From: Paenibacillus contaminans
Lineage (GTDB): Bacteria > Bacillota > Bacilli > Paenibacillales > NBRC-103111
NCBI RefSeq assembly: GCF_003285015.1
Contig: NZ_QMFB01000001.1
Location: forward strand, 558,001-622,000
Reading direction: 5' to 3'
Length of the DNA: 64,000 nucleotides
The notes below the pieces were generated by a model. It ran no database searches, was not told the DNA's origin, and worked only from the letters and a program-made list of their open reading frames with translations. This document shows, one piece after another, positions 8,564-17,783 of the stretch. Both the position numbers and the translations under genes were made by a program. Positions within the stretch are counted from its first letter, which is position 1; each line of letters begins with the position of its first letter.

Positions 8564-9751
8564 ATGTTGATTGCAGATGAAGGCCTCAGGGAGAAGCGTT
8601 TTTGGGAGTCGCCGTCGCCCGCTATCGAGCTGGATCGTGCGATAGAAGAAGCATTGCAGAAGATCGATTTAAGCCTTCGAACGTTCGGGCACGGTTTTTT
8701 ATCGCCTATGACGGAAGGCAACCGGTATCAAGCTTCGAATAATACCGGATGGACGTCAGGGTTTTGGACCGGTATTCTATGGCTCGCCTACGAGCTGACC
8801 GGGAAAGCCGATTATCGCTTGGCAGCGGAAGCGCATGTCGAAAGCTTCGCGGAGCGCTTGGCCAATAATGTCGAGTTGAACCATCATGACATCGGATTTT
8901 TATATACGCCATCCTGCGTGGCAGCCTACAAGCTGACCGGCAATGAGCTTGCCAAAGAGACGGCAATGAAAGCTGCCGAGCATCTCATGATGACCCGTTA
9001 TGAGAACGGGGCAGGCATTTTTCGGTGCTGGTCATGGGGCAAATATGCCGAGCCTCCTTATAACGGGAATGTGATCATCGATTCGCTCATGAATATGCCG
9101 CTGCTTGCTTGGGCGTCGGAAATCGCGGAAAAGCCGTCTTTAAGGGAAGCCGCCTTCAGGCATATCGAGAAAGTGACGGCCAATTCGGTTCGGGCAAACG
9201 CATCCACGTATCATGTATTTTATTTCGATCCGTCATCCGGCTTGCCGATGTATGGAGAAACCGCACAAGGATATTCGGATGAATCCTGCTGGGCGAGAGG
9301 ACAATCATGGGGCGTTTACGGTTCCGTGCTGAATTACTCGTATTTTAGGGACCAAAGGCTTCTGGACATTTCCCGCAAGCTTGCCAACTATTTTCTAAAC
9401 CGGACGCCGGAAGATATGATCGCTTATTGGGATTTTGATTTTAAGGACGGAAGCGGAGCGTATAAGGACAGCTCGGCTTCGGCCGTAACGGCTTGCGGGC
9501 TGCTGGAGCTTGTGAAATGGCTCGATAACGAGGAAGAAAAACGATATTACGTTAATGCTGCGCTTCATATCGTAAAGCAATTGCATGAACGATATACGTC
9601 GCGCGAACAAGAGGACTCGTCCGCTTTGCTCTTGCATGGCGTAGGAAGCGTTCCCCATCAATCCGGCGTTGACGAAGCCAGCTTATTCGGCGATTACTTT
9701 TATATGGAAGCGCTGGTGCGTCTAAAGAAAAATTGGTCCCCTTACTGGTAG
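8564..9751 (+). CDS. GH88 unsaturated glucuronyl/galacturonyl hydrolase
   Basis: A 395-residue protein with the (alpha/alpha)6-barrel signatures of family 88: NNTGWTSGFWTGILWL (59-74), HHDIGFLY (107-114), IIDSLMNMPLL (171-181) and WARGQSWGVYGS. Asp109 and Asp173 align by motif with the two aspartates used by characterised unsaturated glucuronyl hydrolases, which hydrate the 4,5 double bond left by polysaccharide lyases. There is no signal peptide, so it acts on imported unsaturated oligosaccharides. It is separated by one base from the upstream gene, with CAGGGGGA as ribosome site. The presence of this enzyme implies a lyase elsewhere, possibly the beta-helix protein at 17784. Confidence 0.93.
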   Translation: MLIADEGLREKRFWESPSPAIELDRAIEEALQKIDLSLRTFGHGFLSPMTEGNRYQASNNTGWTSGFWTGILWLAYELTGKADYRLAAEAHVESFAERLANNVELNHHDIGFLYTPSCVAAYKLTGNELAKETAMKAAEHLMMTRYENGAGIFRCWSWGKYAEPPYNGNVIIDSLMNMPLLAWASEIAEKPSLREAAFRHIEKVTANSVRANASTYHVFYFDPSSGLPMYGETAQGYSDESCWARGQSWGVYGSVLNYSYFRDQRLLDISRKLANYFLNRTPEDMIAYWDFDFKDGSGAYKDSSASAVTACGLLELVKWLDNEEEKRYYVNAALHIVKQLHERYTSREQEDSSALLLHGVGSVPHQSGVDEASLFGDYFYMEALVRLKKNWSPYW

Positions 9752-9838
9752 CCTGCTTCCGGCTATACTTGGAATTCTTCATTTCGATAGTTTCAAGGGA
9801 ATCCCTTGTGCTATATATAATCCTCAGGAGGAATCGTT

Positions 9839-12136
9839 ATGTCGAATGAAAAGCTGGAGCAGGGTTCGGAACAAAAGCCGGACCAGGATCGGACGAAGGA
9901 AAAAGACGTTAAAGTGAGCCGCAGAAAGCTGCTTGCCGCCTTGGGGATGACCGGCGCGGCGCTGGCGGCGGGCAAATTGCTTACTGGAACCGCATACGGG
10001 AAAGGAGAGGAGTTATCGGTTTCCGACTCGGTTTACAAAGCGAAGGTGAAAAAACTGACGACGATTCCGGACGACGACGTATCGGTCCAGCAGCCTATTA
10101 CCGGTGCGATTACGAGGACGCAGCATGATAAAAACGCCGAAAACGTCAGCATCGCGGACTTCGGCGGGCAGACGGACGGCGTTACGGACGACACGGCTCC
10201 TCTGGCCGCAGCGATGAGCACGCTTACGGACGGGGGCGTTATCCGGCAAAGCGGGCGTGTCCGGCATCAGCCCGGTACGCTGCCGAGTGTCGATATCGTG
10301 GCCAATTATCGGGATTTTGCCGTAATTGGAACGGACGAGAAGCTTGCAAATCCCGAGTTTACGGGGAGTGCGGCCGGCTGGAGCCTAAGCGGCTTTACAT
10401 ACGGCTCCAATGCCGTGGCTCATTCGACTGGTTCCGTAGGTTATGTGGAGCAGGCGTTTACGGTTGAAGCTTATACGACATATGTCATTGTAGCGGAGGT
10501 TAACTCTTCCATTGCCGGCAATATCCAGCTTCTGATCGACGGCTACCCCGTGCTGGACAGTATCCAGGACTATTACCTAGTTGCAGGCAGCCGCACCGTT
10601 CAGCTCGGCTACTTCAGCAACTCGACGAACGGATCGAAGGCATTCCGGTTTACGACCGATACGGCTTGGGCGGGGTCCGTTACCAAGATCTCCATCGTCA
10701 AGATTGCGAACGAATCGGAAGCTGCGTTTGTTGCGGCATCGGCGGACGATAAACTGCTGCGTATTCCGAACATGATCAAATTCGGAAGGTTTAACGCTTC
10801 CAATGTGGCGATCGGTGACCGTACGACCGCTTCGACCTGGCTTTACGATTCGTGCTGGAATATTGCGATCGGCGCCAGGGCGCAGCAATTCAATCAGGTA
10901 GGCTTCGAGAATGTGGCAGTAGGGTCGATGGCGCTTCAATATAACTATGCCAGCAGGAACAGCGCCTACGGGTACAGTGCTTTACGGTATAATACAAGCG
11001 GCCAATACAACACAGGTTTAGGGTATAAGGCGGCTATATTAAATACGGAAGGTTCTTACAATACGGCTATCGGATTCCATTCGGGATTTCAAAACACGGT
11101 CGGCAACCAAAATACGAGCGTCGGTTATCAGGCGATGTATAATAGTCTTAAAGATTCGTATAACACGGCGATCGGCAGCCAAGCGGGGCTCAACTGCGCC
11201 GGGGATTCCAATACGTTTCTCGGAGCGCTGTCGGGATATCTGAATTTAGGCGCTGTTAAATATCCCTATGCGCGTACGACTTCATTGGGATCCGAGACTG
11301 CGGCATATGGAGATGAGAACACGGCCGTCGGCTGGAACGCCCATATCGGCACCCAAAGCGCTGCGGTAAACAATTCGTTTGCCGCGGGTACTTGGTCGCT
11401 TGTTGCAGCGAGCTATGCGACGGCAGTAGGGGACAGGGCGAGCGTGAGCTCGGGAGGCATTCGGGCGACGGTCATCGGCCAAGCGGCCAGCTCTTCCTCC
11501 GAACAAGGCGTTTCGGTCGGTTATCAGGCGTCGTCTGCTGGAAACTTTACGACTACCCTCGGTTCGCAAGCAGGAATCAATCAGACGGGAACTTATGCGA
11601 CATTCGTTGGATTTGGCGCCGGAAATGTTGGGACGTCGACCTCATACACGAACATTACTTGCCTTGGCGCCGGTTCATCCGTAACAGCCGGTGATCAGCT
11701 GCAATTAGGAAACTCTTCTGTAACCGCTTACGCGTATGGCGCGGTTCAGAATCGCTCCGATGCCAGAGACAAGGCGGACATTAAGGATTCGCCGTTAGGG
11801 CTGGATTTTATTACGAAGCTGCGGCCGCGCCAATACCGATGGGATTACCGCGAAGATTATCGGACGCTTAAGGAGGACGGCTCGTTCGAGAGCTCGCCGA
11901 AGGACGGCAGCAAAAAACGCAGCAGGCTGCATGACGGCTTGATCGCCCAAGAGGTGAAAGAAACGCTGGATGAGTTAAACATCGATTGGGGCGGCTTCCA
12001 GGACCATCAAATAAAAGGCGGGCAGGATGTGCTTTCCATCGGTTATACTGAACTTATCGGGCCGTTAATTAACGCCGTCAAAGAGTTGAAGGCGGAAATC
12101 GATCAGCTCAAAGCGGAACGACGCAATATAAGTTGA
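9839..12136 (+). CDS. Tat-exported tail-spike-like adhesin with C-terminal peptidase S74 chaperone
   Basis: A 765-residue protein. Residues 27-52 form a twin-arginine signal (SRRKLLAALGMTGAALAAG). Residues 103-125 match the first turn of pectate-lyase-like beta-helices seen in phage tail spikes (SIADFGGQTDGVTDDTA). A carbohydrate-binding-like region follows (about 175-290), then about 300 residues of YadA-head-type repeats such as YNTAIGFHSGFQNT and NTSVGYQAM. Residues 636 to the end are an S74 intramolecular chaperone: RSDARDKADIKD supplies the Ser640/Lys645 dyad with the five-residue spacing known from endosialidase tail spikes, and a short coiled coil ends the protein. The likely product is a secreted trimeric fibre after self-cleavage. 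AGGAGG lies at 9826-9831. Its role, surface adhesin or polysaccharide binder, is inferred. Confidence 0.82.
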   Translation: MSNEKLEQGSEQKPDQDRTKEKDVKVSRRKLLAALGMTGAALAAGKLLTGTAYGKGEELSVSDSVYKAKVKKLTTIPDDDVSVQQPITGAITRTQHDKNAENVSIADFGGQTDGVTDDTAPLAAAMSTLTDGGVIRQSGRVRHQPGTLPSVDIVANYRDFAVIGTDEKLANPEFTGSAAGWSLSGFTYGSNAVAHSTGSVGYVEQAFTVEAYTTYVIVAEVNSSIAGNIQLLIDGYPVLDSIQDYYLVAGSRTVQLGYFSNSTNGSKAFRFTTDTAWAGSVTKISIVKIANESEAAFVAASADDKLLRIPNMIKFGRFNASNVAIGDRTTASTWLYDSCWNIAIGARAQQFNQVGFENVAVGSMALQYNYASRNSAYGYSALRYNTSGQYNTGLGYKAAILNTEGSYNTAIGFHSGFQNTVGNQNTSVGYQAMYNSLKDSYNTAIGSQAGLNCAGDSNTFLGALSGYLNLGAVKYPYARTTSLGSETAAYGDENTAVGWNAHIGTQSAAVNNSFAAGTWSLVAASYATAVGDRASVSSGGIRATVIGQAASSSSEQGVSVGYQASSAGNFTTTLGSQAGINQTGTYATFVGFGAGNVGTSTSYTNITCLGAGSSVTAGDQLQLGNSSVTAYAYGAVQNRSDARDKADIKDSPLGLDFITKLRPRQYRWDYREDYRTLKEDGSFESSPKDGSKKRSRLHDGLIAQEVKETLDELNIDWGGFQDHQIKGGQDVLSIGYTELIGPLINAVKELKAEIDQLKAERRNIS

Positions 12137-12215
12137 GCCAAGGAACGTCAAGGAGACAGAATGCAAGGGGCTCTCTATCCTTTGTTCAAAATGTAAGACT
12201 TTATGCCTCGATATG

Positions 12216-12405
12216 CTGTAGTCCGAAATAACCCGCTTGGAACAAGGAATCAAGGTCTGCCTTACGCTGGAGTCCGATTTTGCCTGCTTAGAGTACGGAT
12301 TCACAAGTGTGCCGAGCAAAATACCCGCTGCAAGCGGGCGTTTTCGGACTACAGGCGGTGAATGGAAGCCGTACTCGATTCCAAGTGGGCAAAATCGGAC
12401 TGCAG
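12216..12405. repeat. Interspersed four-motif palindromic element, copy 1
   Basis: In the 423-base gap between 12137 and 12559 a motif of about 24 bases (CTGYAGTCCGA, 5-6 variable bases, then CCCRCTTG) occurs four times: forward at 12216-12242 and 12267-12290, inverted at 12331-12354 and 12379-12405. The arms nest, outer with outer and inner with inner, giving a long two-tier hairpin. A second copy lies at 39844-40033. A shared tail (AAACGTATATCG, then AACACCAA) follows at 12418-12439, before a weak hairpin. No gene or clear promoter was found in the rest of this gap. Confidence 0.82.
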
Positions 12406-12559
12406 CTTCGCTAACGAACAAACGTATATCGAACACCAAAGCTGCCGCAAGGAGCTCTTCTCAAACTTAAATAGAAGAAGTATACGGTATGATGGAGTCT
12501 CCGTTATGCAGGATCGGCGGGGACCCCATCATTTCTGCTAGAGCCGGAGGGATAACGCC

Positions 12560-14296
12560 ATGCTGCGCAAATTCAGCCTTAGAAAGCTATCTATCTTTCC
12601 AAAGCTTATCCTTACTTTTCTGCTGATTACCGCTCCACTGTTCGGCTTAAGCCTAACGCTTAACGAATTGGGCAAAAAAGAAGTGCAGCAGCAGCTTAAC
12701 ACGACGATGGCCTCGCAAATTCATTATTATTTCTTGTCGCTTGAGAAGGAAATCGAGCAAATCGTTCGCGTGCAAGAGGAAATGGTTAATGACGAAGATT
12801 TGCAGAAGCTGACCGGATTGCTCACGATCCTCTCGCATTACGAGAAAATGAAAGCGCTTAATGAACTGGCGAATAAATTGAAAAAAATAAAGGAAAGCAG
12901 CCAGTATATTCAAAATGTCAGCTTATTCATACCTGCGGTTCAAGACGTGATCACAACGTCGGGCGACATACCCGTTACGAGGGAACAGATGGAGAGCATT
13001 TCGCTCGCCGGCTTTAATAAAGGATTTCCTCTGATCTATTGGAATGACCGGTTATTTTTAAGCGTGAATTTTCCGCACTATAATGCCCTGAATCCCTCGC
13101 AAAACGCACTGCAGTTTATCATGCAGGTCGAGCTGTCCGCCGAAACCGTTCGGGAGGAGCTCGGCAAGTTCCACCAGCAGGGGGAAACGGTGCTTTTCAG
13201 CGATTATTGGGCGATCGGAAGCCATAAAGATATCGGCGAGTTTCGTGAAATTAACGAGAAGCTTACCGATCAGACCGCCCCGAAGGGGGTTTTTACCGTT
13301 TCTTTGGATCATGGCCGGAGTTATGTGGGGATTTATGAAAAATCACTTTCGCTGGATGCGACCGTTCTATTTTTTCTCGAAGAAAATAAACTGCTCGGCA
13401 CCTTGAAGTCGTACCGAAACTGGTTTTGGCTGCTGCTCGGCAGCTCGGTCGTCATTTTATGTTTATTTTCGTACGGCATCTACTTGCTGATCCATCGTCC
13501 GTTACGAGATTTGGTCAAGCTGTTTAAAAATGTCGAGAAGGGCGATTTCAACGTCGCCGTCAAACATAAAAATCAGGATGAATTCGGTTATTTATTCAAG
13601 CAATTCGAGAAAATGCTGGGCAATCTGAAACAGCTGATCGATGAAACCTACGTTCAAAAAATGGAGCTGCAAAGCTCGGAGCTAAAGCAGCTTCAGTCGC
13701 AAATCCATCCCCATTTTCTTTACAACAGCTTTTTTACCCTTCACCGGTTAATTAAAAACTATGATATCGATTCGGCTCAGCTCATTTCCAAAAATTTGGG
13801 CGAGTACTTTCAATATATAACAAGGAATGCGCAGGCGGAGGTTACGCTTGCGGATGAGGTCGGCCATGTCCGGTCGTTTACGGCTATTCAAGGCGTTCGT
13901 TTCTCCAAGCGCATCCAAATCGAATTCGAAGAGCTGCCGGAGAAAATGGCAAATGTGAGAGTACCGCGACTCATTCTTCAGCCGATTGTCGAGAACGCTT
14001 TTGAGCATGGCCTGGGTGAAAAGATGCGTTCGGGACTCATTCGCATAAGCTTCGAACTTTCGAATCAGATGGTTTCGATCATCGTAGAAGACAATGGGAC
14101 TGATTTGGATGACTCTGTGATCGACGGGCTGCGCAGCAAGATGGAACGGCATGTAGCGGGCAGCGAAAGCACCGGCTTAATCAATGTGCACAGGCGGTTA
14201 AGGCTGAAATACGGCGCGTTGAGCGGACTCGAGCTGTCTCGCAGCAGCTTCGGAGGTTTGCAGGTCAGGATACTAATTCCGACAGGGAGTGGCTAA
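12560..14296 (+). CDS. YesM-type sensor histidine kinase
   Basis: A 578-residue membrane kinase. One transmembrane segment lies near residues 15-32 and a second near 287-309, bracketing an extracellular sensor region of about 250 residues. A HAMP linker follows, then the His_kinase motif IHPHFLYNSF with the phospho-acceptor His385, and the ATP-binding boxes LQPIVENAFEHGL and VEDNGTD. The last glycine-rich box is STGLINVHRRLRL. The next gene, its response regulator, starts 3 bases after the stop codon. Such kinases sense sugars, usually with help from solute-binding proteins, and control nearby transport genes. The fourth residue of the N box onward is intact, so it should be active. Confidence 0.93.
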   Translation: MLRKFSLRKLSIFPKLILTFLLITAPLFGLSLTLNELGKKEVQQQLNTTMASQIHYYFLSLEKEIEQIVRVQEEMVNDEDLQKLTGLLTILSHYEKMKALNELANKLKKIKESSQYIQNVSLFIPAVQDVITTSGDIPVTREQMESISLAGFNKGFPLIYWNDRLFLSVNFPHYNALNPSQNALQFIMQVELSAETVREELGKFHQQGETVLFSDYWAIGSHKDIGEFREINEKLTDQTAPKGVFTVSLDHGRSYVGIYEKSLSLDATVLFFLEENKLLGTLKSYRNWFWLLLGSSVVILCLFSYGIYLLIHRPLRDLVKLFKNVEKGDFNVAVKHKNQDEFGYLFKQFEKMLGNLKQLIDETYVQKMELQSSELKQLQSQIHPHFLYNSFFTLHRLIKNYDIDSAQLISKNLGEYFQYITRNAQAEVTLADEVGHVRSFTAIQGVRFSKRIQIEFEELPEKMANVRVPRLILQPIVENAFEHGLGEKMRSGLIRISFELSNQMVSIIVEDNGTDLDDSVIDGLRSKMERHVAGSESTGLINVHRRLRLKYGALSGLELSRSSFGGLQVRILIPTGSG

Positions 14297-14298
14297 CT

Positions 14299-15963
14299 AT
14301 GCTTCGTATGTTAATTGTCGATGACGAACCGGTAATCGTAGACAGCATGTTTCATTTATTTCGCGAATCCGTTCACCTTGAGCTGGAAATATACCGGGCA
14401 TACGATGCGGAGGAAGCGATCGAATACGTCCAAACAAATCGGATCGATATCGTCCTGTCGGATATTCGCATGCCCGGAATGAACGGAATCGAGCTGCAAA
14501 AGATCATTTTGGAGCATTGGCCGCAGTGCAAAATAATATTTCTGACCGGTTATGTGGACTTCAACTATGCCCAGCAAGCGATTCGCAACGGCGGAGTATC
14601 CGACTATTTGCTGAAAAACGAAGATGACGACATGATTTTGCAAACGGTGGAGCGGGTCATCGGGGAGATTGAGAAGCATTCCTTCAACGAGCAGCTGATA
14701 CACCGAAGGCAGGACGAGCTCCAATCGGCATTGTCCGCGGCGCAGAAAGAGGTTTTGCTGCAGGTTGTAAGCGGTCATACGCCCGCTCCGGACATACTCG
14801 CATTAAAGTTTGCGCAGTTTGAAATTCCGCTTGATCCGTGGAAGCCTGTTTTTCTGTTTATCGGGCGCGTGGATCATTGGGCCGTCTATGAAGAGCAGGA
14901 CCGTTCCGTTCTGGCATATGCCATACAAAATATCATTGAAGAACATCTCGATTCCATCGCAAGCTCGGTATCTTTCCGCTTTGATGAAACTCGGTTTTTG
15001 TGGATGCTGCAGCCCAAACCGCATTTGCAGGAAAAGCTTCTCGGCGTCAGCGTATCCGGCTGCTTGGAGGATGCCCAGACAGCATGCAGACAACTGCTGA
15101 AATTGCCGGTCTCGTTTGCCATCGGCAGGGAGGCCGAGGAGTGGCAGGCGATCGAAGCCCAGTTTTATTATTTGAATCTGCTTCTCGGGCAAGGACTGAA
15201 CGGGGAAGAAGAGCTGTTTATTCAAGAGCAGGTCGTCAAAGAGAACATGCCCGGGTTGGATAAAGGAACGAACCATATTACCGGCTCCAGACACTTACGC
15301 AAAGAAATCTCGCTGCTTGAGCAATATTTGGAAACCGGCAACAACAAGGATTTTACCGAACAGCTTCAAAAAATGATGAACAGCGACGGCTCGCGGGATT
15401 TGGTCGAATCGCTCGAAATGTTTCATACCGTTTCGCTTTGCCTGATCACTTACGCCAATCGAACAGGTTTCGTTCATCTGACTGCCTCGAAGCCGGATTT
15501 GAATAAATTGACCCAGTTTCATGCGCATCGCTCCTGGTCGGATGTGATTGCGTATTTCATCGATTTCGCCGGTAAGCTGTTTGCGAGCAGGCAGGAGGAT
15601 CCGGATCACGGCGTACAGCGAACGGTGCAATTTATTAAGCAGTACATTTCAACCCGCTTGGAGCAGGACCTGACGCTCACAACCTTGTCCGCGCTCGTCC
15701 ACCATAGTCCAACCTATTTATCGAAGCTGTTCAAGCGCGCGGCAGGCGTAACGCTGTTCAATTATATTACGGAATGCCGAATGGTCAAAGCGAAGCAATT
15801 GCTTGGAGAAACCGCGATGAAGGTTCATGAGATCGCCGCTGCGGTCGGTTATGAAGCAACGCCTCAATTTACGCGCATTTTTAAAAAATGGTACGGCATC
15901 ACCCCTCAAGAATATCGGGAACATGCGGACGCTTTATTGATAGCGGAAGGCAATCCCGGCTAA
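14299..15963 (+). CDS. YesN-type response regulator with AraC DNA-binding domain
   Basis: A 554-residue protein. The receiver domain (1-120) has Asp8/Asp9, the phospho-acceptor Asp55 in VLSDIRMPGMNG and a conserved lysine in YLLKNE. A middle region of about 300 residues has no recognised fold. Residues from about 445 to 548 form a double helix-turn-helix AraC domain (TLSALVHHSPTYLSKLFK, then IAAAVGYEATPQFTRIFKKWYG). It lies 3 bases after the kinase gene and is its partner. The AAGCCTGT box immediately downstream, in front of the gene at 16088, is a candidate binding site (inference). Confidence 0.93.
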   Translation: MLRMLIVDDEPVIVDSMFHLFRESVHLELEIYRAYDAEEAIEYVQTNRIDIVLSDIRMPGMNGIELQKIILEHWPQCKIIFLTGYVDFNYAQQAIRNGGVSDYLLKNEDDDMILQTVERVIGEIEKHSFNEQLIHRRQDELQSALSAAQKEVLLQVVSGHTPAPDILALKFAQFEIPLDPWKPVFLFIGRVDHWAVYEEQDRSVLAYAIQNIIEEHLDSIASSVSFRFDETRFLWMLQPKPHLQEKLLGVSVSGCLEDAQTACRQLLKLPVSFAIGREAEEWQAIEAQFYYLNLLLGQGLNGEEELFIQEQVVKENMPGLDKGTNHITGSRHLRKEISLLEQYLETGNNKDFTEQLQKMMNSDGSRDLVESLEMFHTVSLCLITYANRTGFVHLTASKPDLNKLTQFHAHRSWSDVIAYFIDFAGKLFASRQEDPDHGVQRTVQFIKQYISTRLEQDLTLTTLSALVHHSPTYLSKLFKRAAGVTLFNYITECRMVKAKQLLGETAMKVHEIAAAVGYEATPQFTRIFKKWYGITPQEYREHADALLIAEGNPG

Positions 15964-16012
15964 GAAAAGGCAAGAAAAGCCTGTATGTCGGCAAAATTCC
16001 CGGTTTTATAAT
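15964..16012 (+). promoter_or_regulatory. AAGCCTGT-box promoter, copy B
   Basis: A 21-base box at 15964-15984, ending AAAGCCTGT, is followed after 22 bases by TATAAT at 16007-16012. Fifteen of 21 box positions are identical to copies A and C. It begins at the stop codon of the response-regulator gene and should drive the binding-protein gene at 16088 with a leader of about 70 bases. Confidence 0.7.
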
Positions 16013-16087
16013 AGCGATAAGCGAGCTTGTATGAAGTTGAGAGTATGAAGCCAGACACCCAATGCTAGAGTCCAGGGGGAAAAATGA

Positions 16088-17752
16088 ATGACAAAAAACA
16101 TCTTAAAAATAATGTTTATTTGTACCCTGTTGGCTGCGTCGGCATGCACAATCAGCGATTCAAGCCCGAATACGGAGCGAGGAGGTGCAGGAGGCGCCGC
16201 AACTGAGGGAAACGGTTCCGGCCAAGCAGCCGATCCGTTTCATCCGTTAGGGAAAATGAATCCTCCCATTGAGGTTACCGCAGTGAGGCAGGCCAATCCC
16301 TGGAAATTTGAAGACGGAGAAACGATCGAGAAAAACGGCTGGACGGAAATATACGAGCAAGAGCTCGGCATCAAGCTGAAATATTTATGGATCTCCGATC
16401 AATACGCGCAAAAAATGAACGTGACGATGGTGTCCGGTAAGCTGCCTGATATTTTGCCCGTGGATGGTACGCAGCTGAAGCAGCTCGCGGAAGCGGATAT
16501 GCTTGAGGATTTATCGGAAGCGCTGGAGAAGTACGGCTCGCCGGAGTTAAAGGAGATACTGTCCAAAGATAAGGGAGTTGCTTTAGATTCGGCGACATTT
16601 AATAACAAGCTGCTGGCGCTTCCTTTTCTGGGAAGCTACACGGACACGGCCCCGCTCCTCTGGATCCGAACGGATTGGCTTGCCAAGCTCGGGTTGCCTG
16701 AACCTCAATCATTCGCAGACGTTCTGGACATAGCCTACGCTTTCGTCGAGCGGGATCCGGACGGAAATAACATGAAGGATACGTTTGGATTGGCCGTCTA
16801 TAGGGATTTATGGAGCGATTTATTTTCGCTGGACGGTTTTTTCAACAGCTATCACGCTTATCCGAAAAGCTGGATTCAGGATGCGAACGGAATGCCGGTC
16901 TATGGGAGTATCCAGCCTGAAGTCAGGCAAGCTTTAACCAAACTGAATGAACTATATAGGTCGGGAATATTGGATGAAGATTTTGGTATAAAGGATGTAT
17001 ATAAAGTCGGCGAAGCCGTTAATAACGGGAAAATCGGAATGACGTTCTCGACGCACTGGCTGCCCAACTACCTGCTAAGCGGCAAGGAGCGGGATAGCAA
17101 GATGGAATGGAAGCCGTTTCCATTGCTGTCGATTGACGATCAGATTGCGAAGCCAAGAGCCAACTATAGTATTCGGATCTACTATGCCGTCCGTAAAGGG
17201 ATGGAGCATCCCGAAGCCGTCGTCAAAATGATGAATGCCCAAATTCATGATTGGGGGGAGAAATACCCGGTTACCAGGATCGGTGCGAATAACGGCATTG
17301 ACAAGTGGACGTATGCGCTCATTTTAAACAATAACCCGACTCAAAATTTGGATGCGCATCATCATATCATGAAAGCCTTGACGGAAAACGACGAAACCGC
17401 TCTTAGTAAGGATCCGGGTGAGCTTCGCGTGTATAACTCCATCCGGAAATATCTTGCAAACGGCGACTTGGCAGGCTGGGGGGCGTACAACATTTTCGGA
17501 CCGGCCGGATCGCAGTCCGTTTATGCAAAGTATAAAGAGGACAATACATTTATGATGTCGGAATTTATCGGAAGTCCGACGGCGACGATGGTCGCCAAGG
17601 GGGTCATTCTGGACAGGCTGGAGCTCGAGACGTTCACGAAAATTATCGTAGGGGAATCTCCGATCGAAGCGTTCGATGTTTTTGTGGACAATTGGAAAAA
17701 GCTAGGCGGGGACCAGATGACCAAAGAAGTTGCGGAAGCGATTAGAGAATAA
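16088..17752 (+). CDS. LplA-like extracellular solute-binding lipoprotein
   Basis: A 554-residue secreted lipoprotein. The signal sequence ends in LAASAC, with lipid attachment at Cys20, and is followed by a Gly/Ser-rich linker. The body has family-1 solute-binding features: YEQELGIKLKYLW, GKLPDILPVDGTQLKQL, ALPFLGSYTDTAPLLWIRTDWLAKLGL and the D-x-D-x-N calcium-like loop RDPDGNNMKDTFG that is typical of the LplA group. AGGGGGAAA precedes the ATG. It is unusual in having no permease genes beside it; the kinase and regulator are upstream, and a beta-helix protein and an esterase are downstream. It may serve permeases elsewhere or present ligand to the kinase. Confidence 0.9.
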   Translation: MTKNILKIMFICTLLAASACTISDSSPNTERGGAGGAATEGNGSGQAADPFHPLGKMNPPIEVTAVRQANPWKFEDGETIEKNGWTEIYEQELGIKLKYLWISDQYAQKMNVTMVSGKLPDILPVDGTQLKQLAEADMLEDLSEALEKYGSPELKEILSKDKGVALDSATFNNKLLALPFLGSYTDTAPLLWIRTDWLAKLGLPEPQSFADVLDIAYAFVERDPDGNNMKDTFGLAVYRDLWSDLFSLDGFFNSYHAYPKSWIQDANGMPVYGSIQPEVRQALTKLNELYRSGILDEDFGIKDVYKVGEAVNNGKIGMTFSTHWLPNYLLSGKERDSKMEWKPFPLLSIDDQIAKPRANYSIRIYYAVRKGMEHPEAVVKMMNAQIHDWGEKYPVTRIGANNGIDKWTYALILNNNPTQNLDAHHHIMKALTENDETALSKDPGELRVYNSIRKYLANGDLAGWGAYNIFGPAGSQSVYAKYKEDNTFMMSEFIGSPTATMVAKGVILDRLELETFTKIIVGESPIEAFDVFVDNWKKLGGDQMTKEVAEAIRE

Positions 17753-17783
17753 TGAAGCGAAGCAGGAGAGGAGCACTATCAAT

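Noticed and set aside
9794..9821. Palindrome CAAGGGAATCCCTTG followed by TATAAT before the S74 gene
   Set aside because: The TATAAT at 9816 would put transcription start inside the AGGAGG ribosome site and no -35 fits. The palindrome may be a weak hairpin but lacks a T tract.
12065..12470. Two overlapping frames across the interspersed repeat region
   Set aside because: They are made of repeat sequence, have no ribosome site and no protein-like features; a similar frame over copy 2 (39826-40185) was rejected too.
12846..12859. TGAAAGCGCTTAAT, close to a catabolite-repression (cre) site
   Set aside because: It lies inside the histidine-kinase coding frame and misses the last two bases; a similar match at 49424 is also in a gene. 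No good cre site was found in any promoter region.
14844..14855. Further AAGCCTGT inside the response-regulator gene
   Set aside because: It lacks the upstream AAA-CAA part and any TATAAT at 22-23 bases, so it is probably a chance match.
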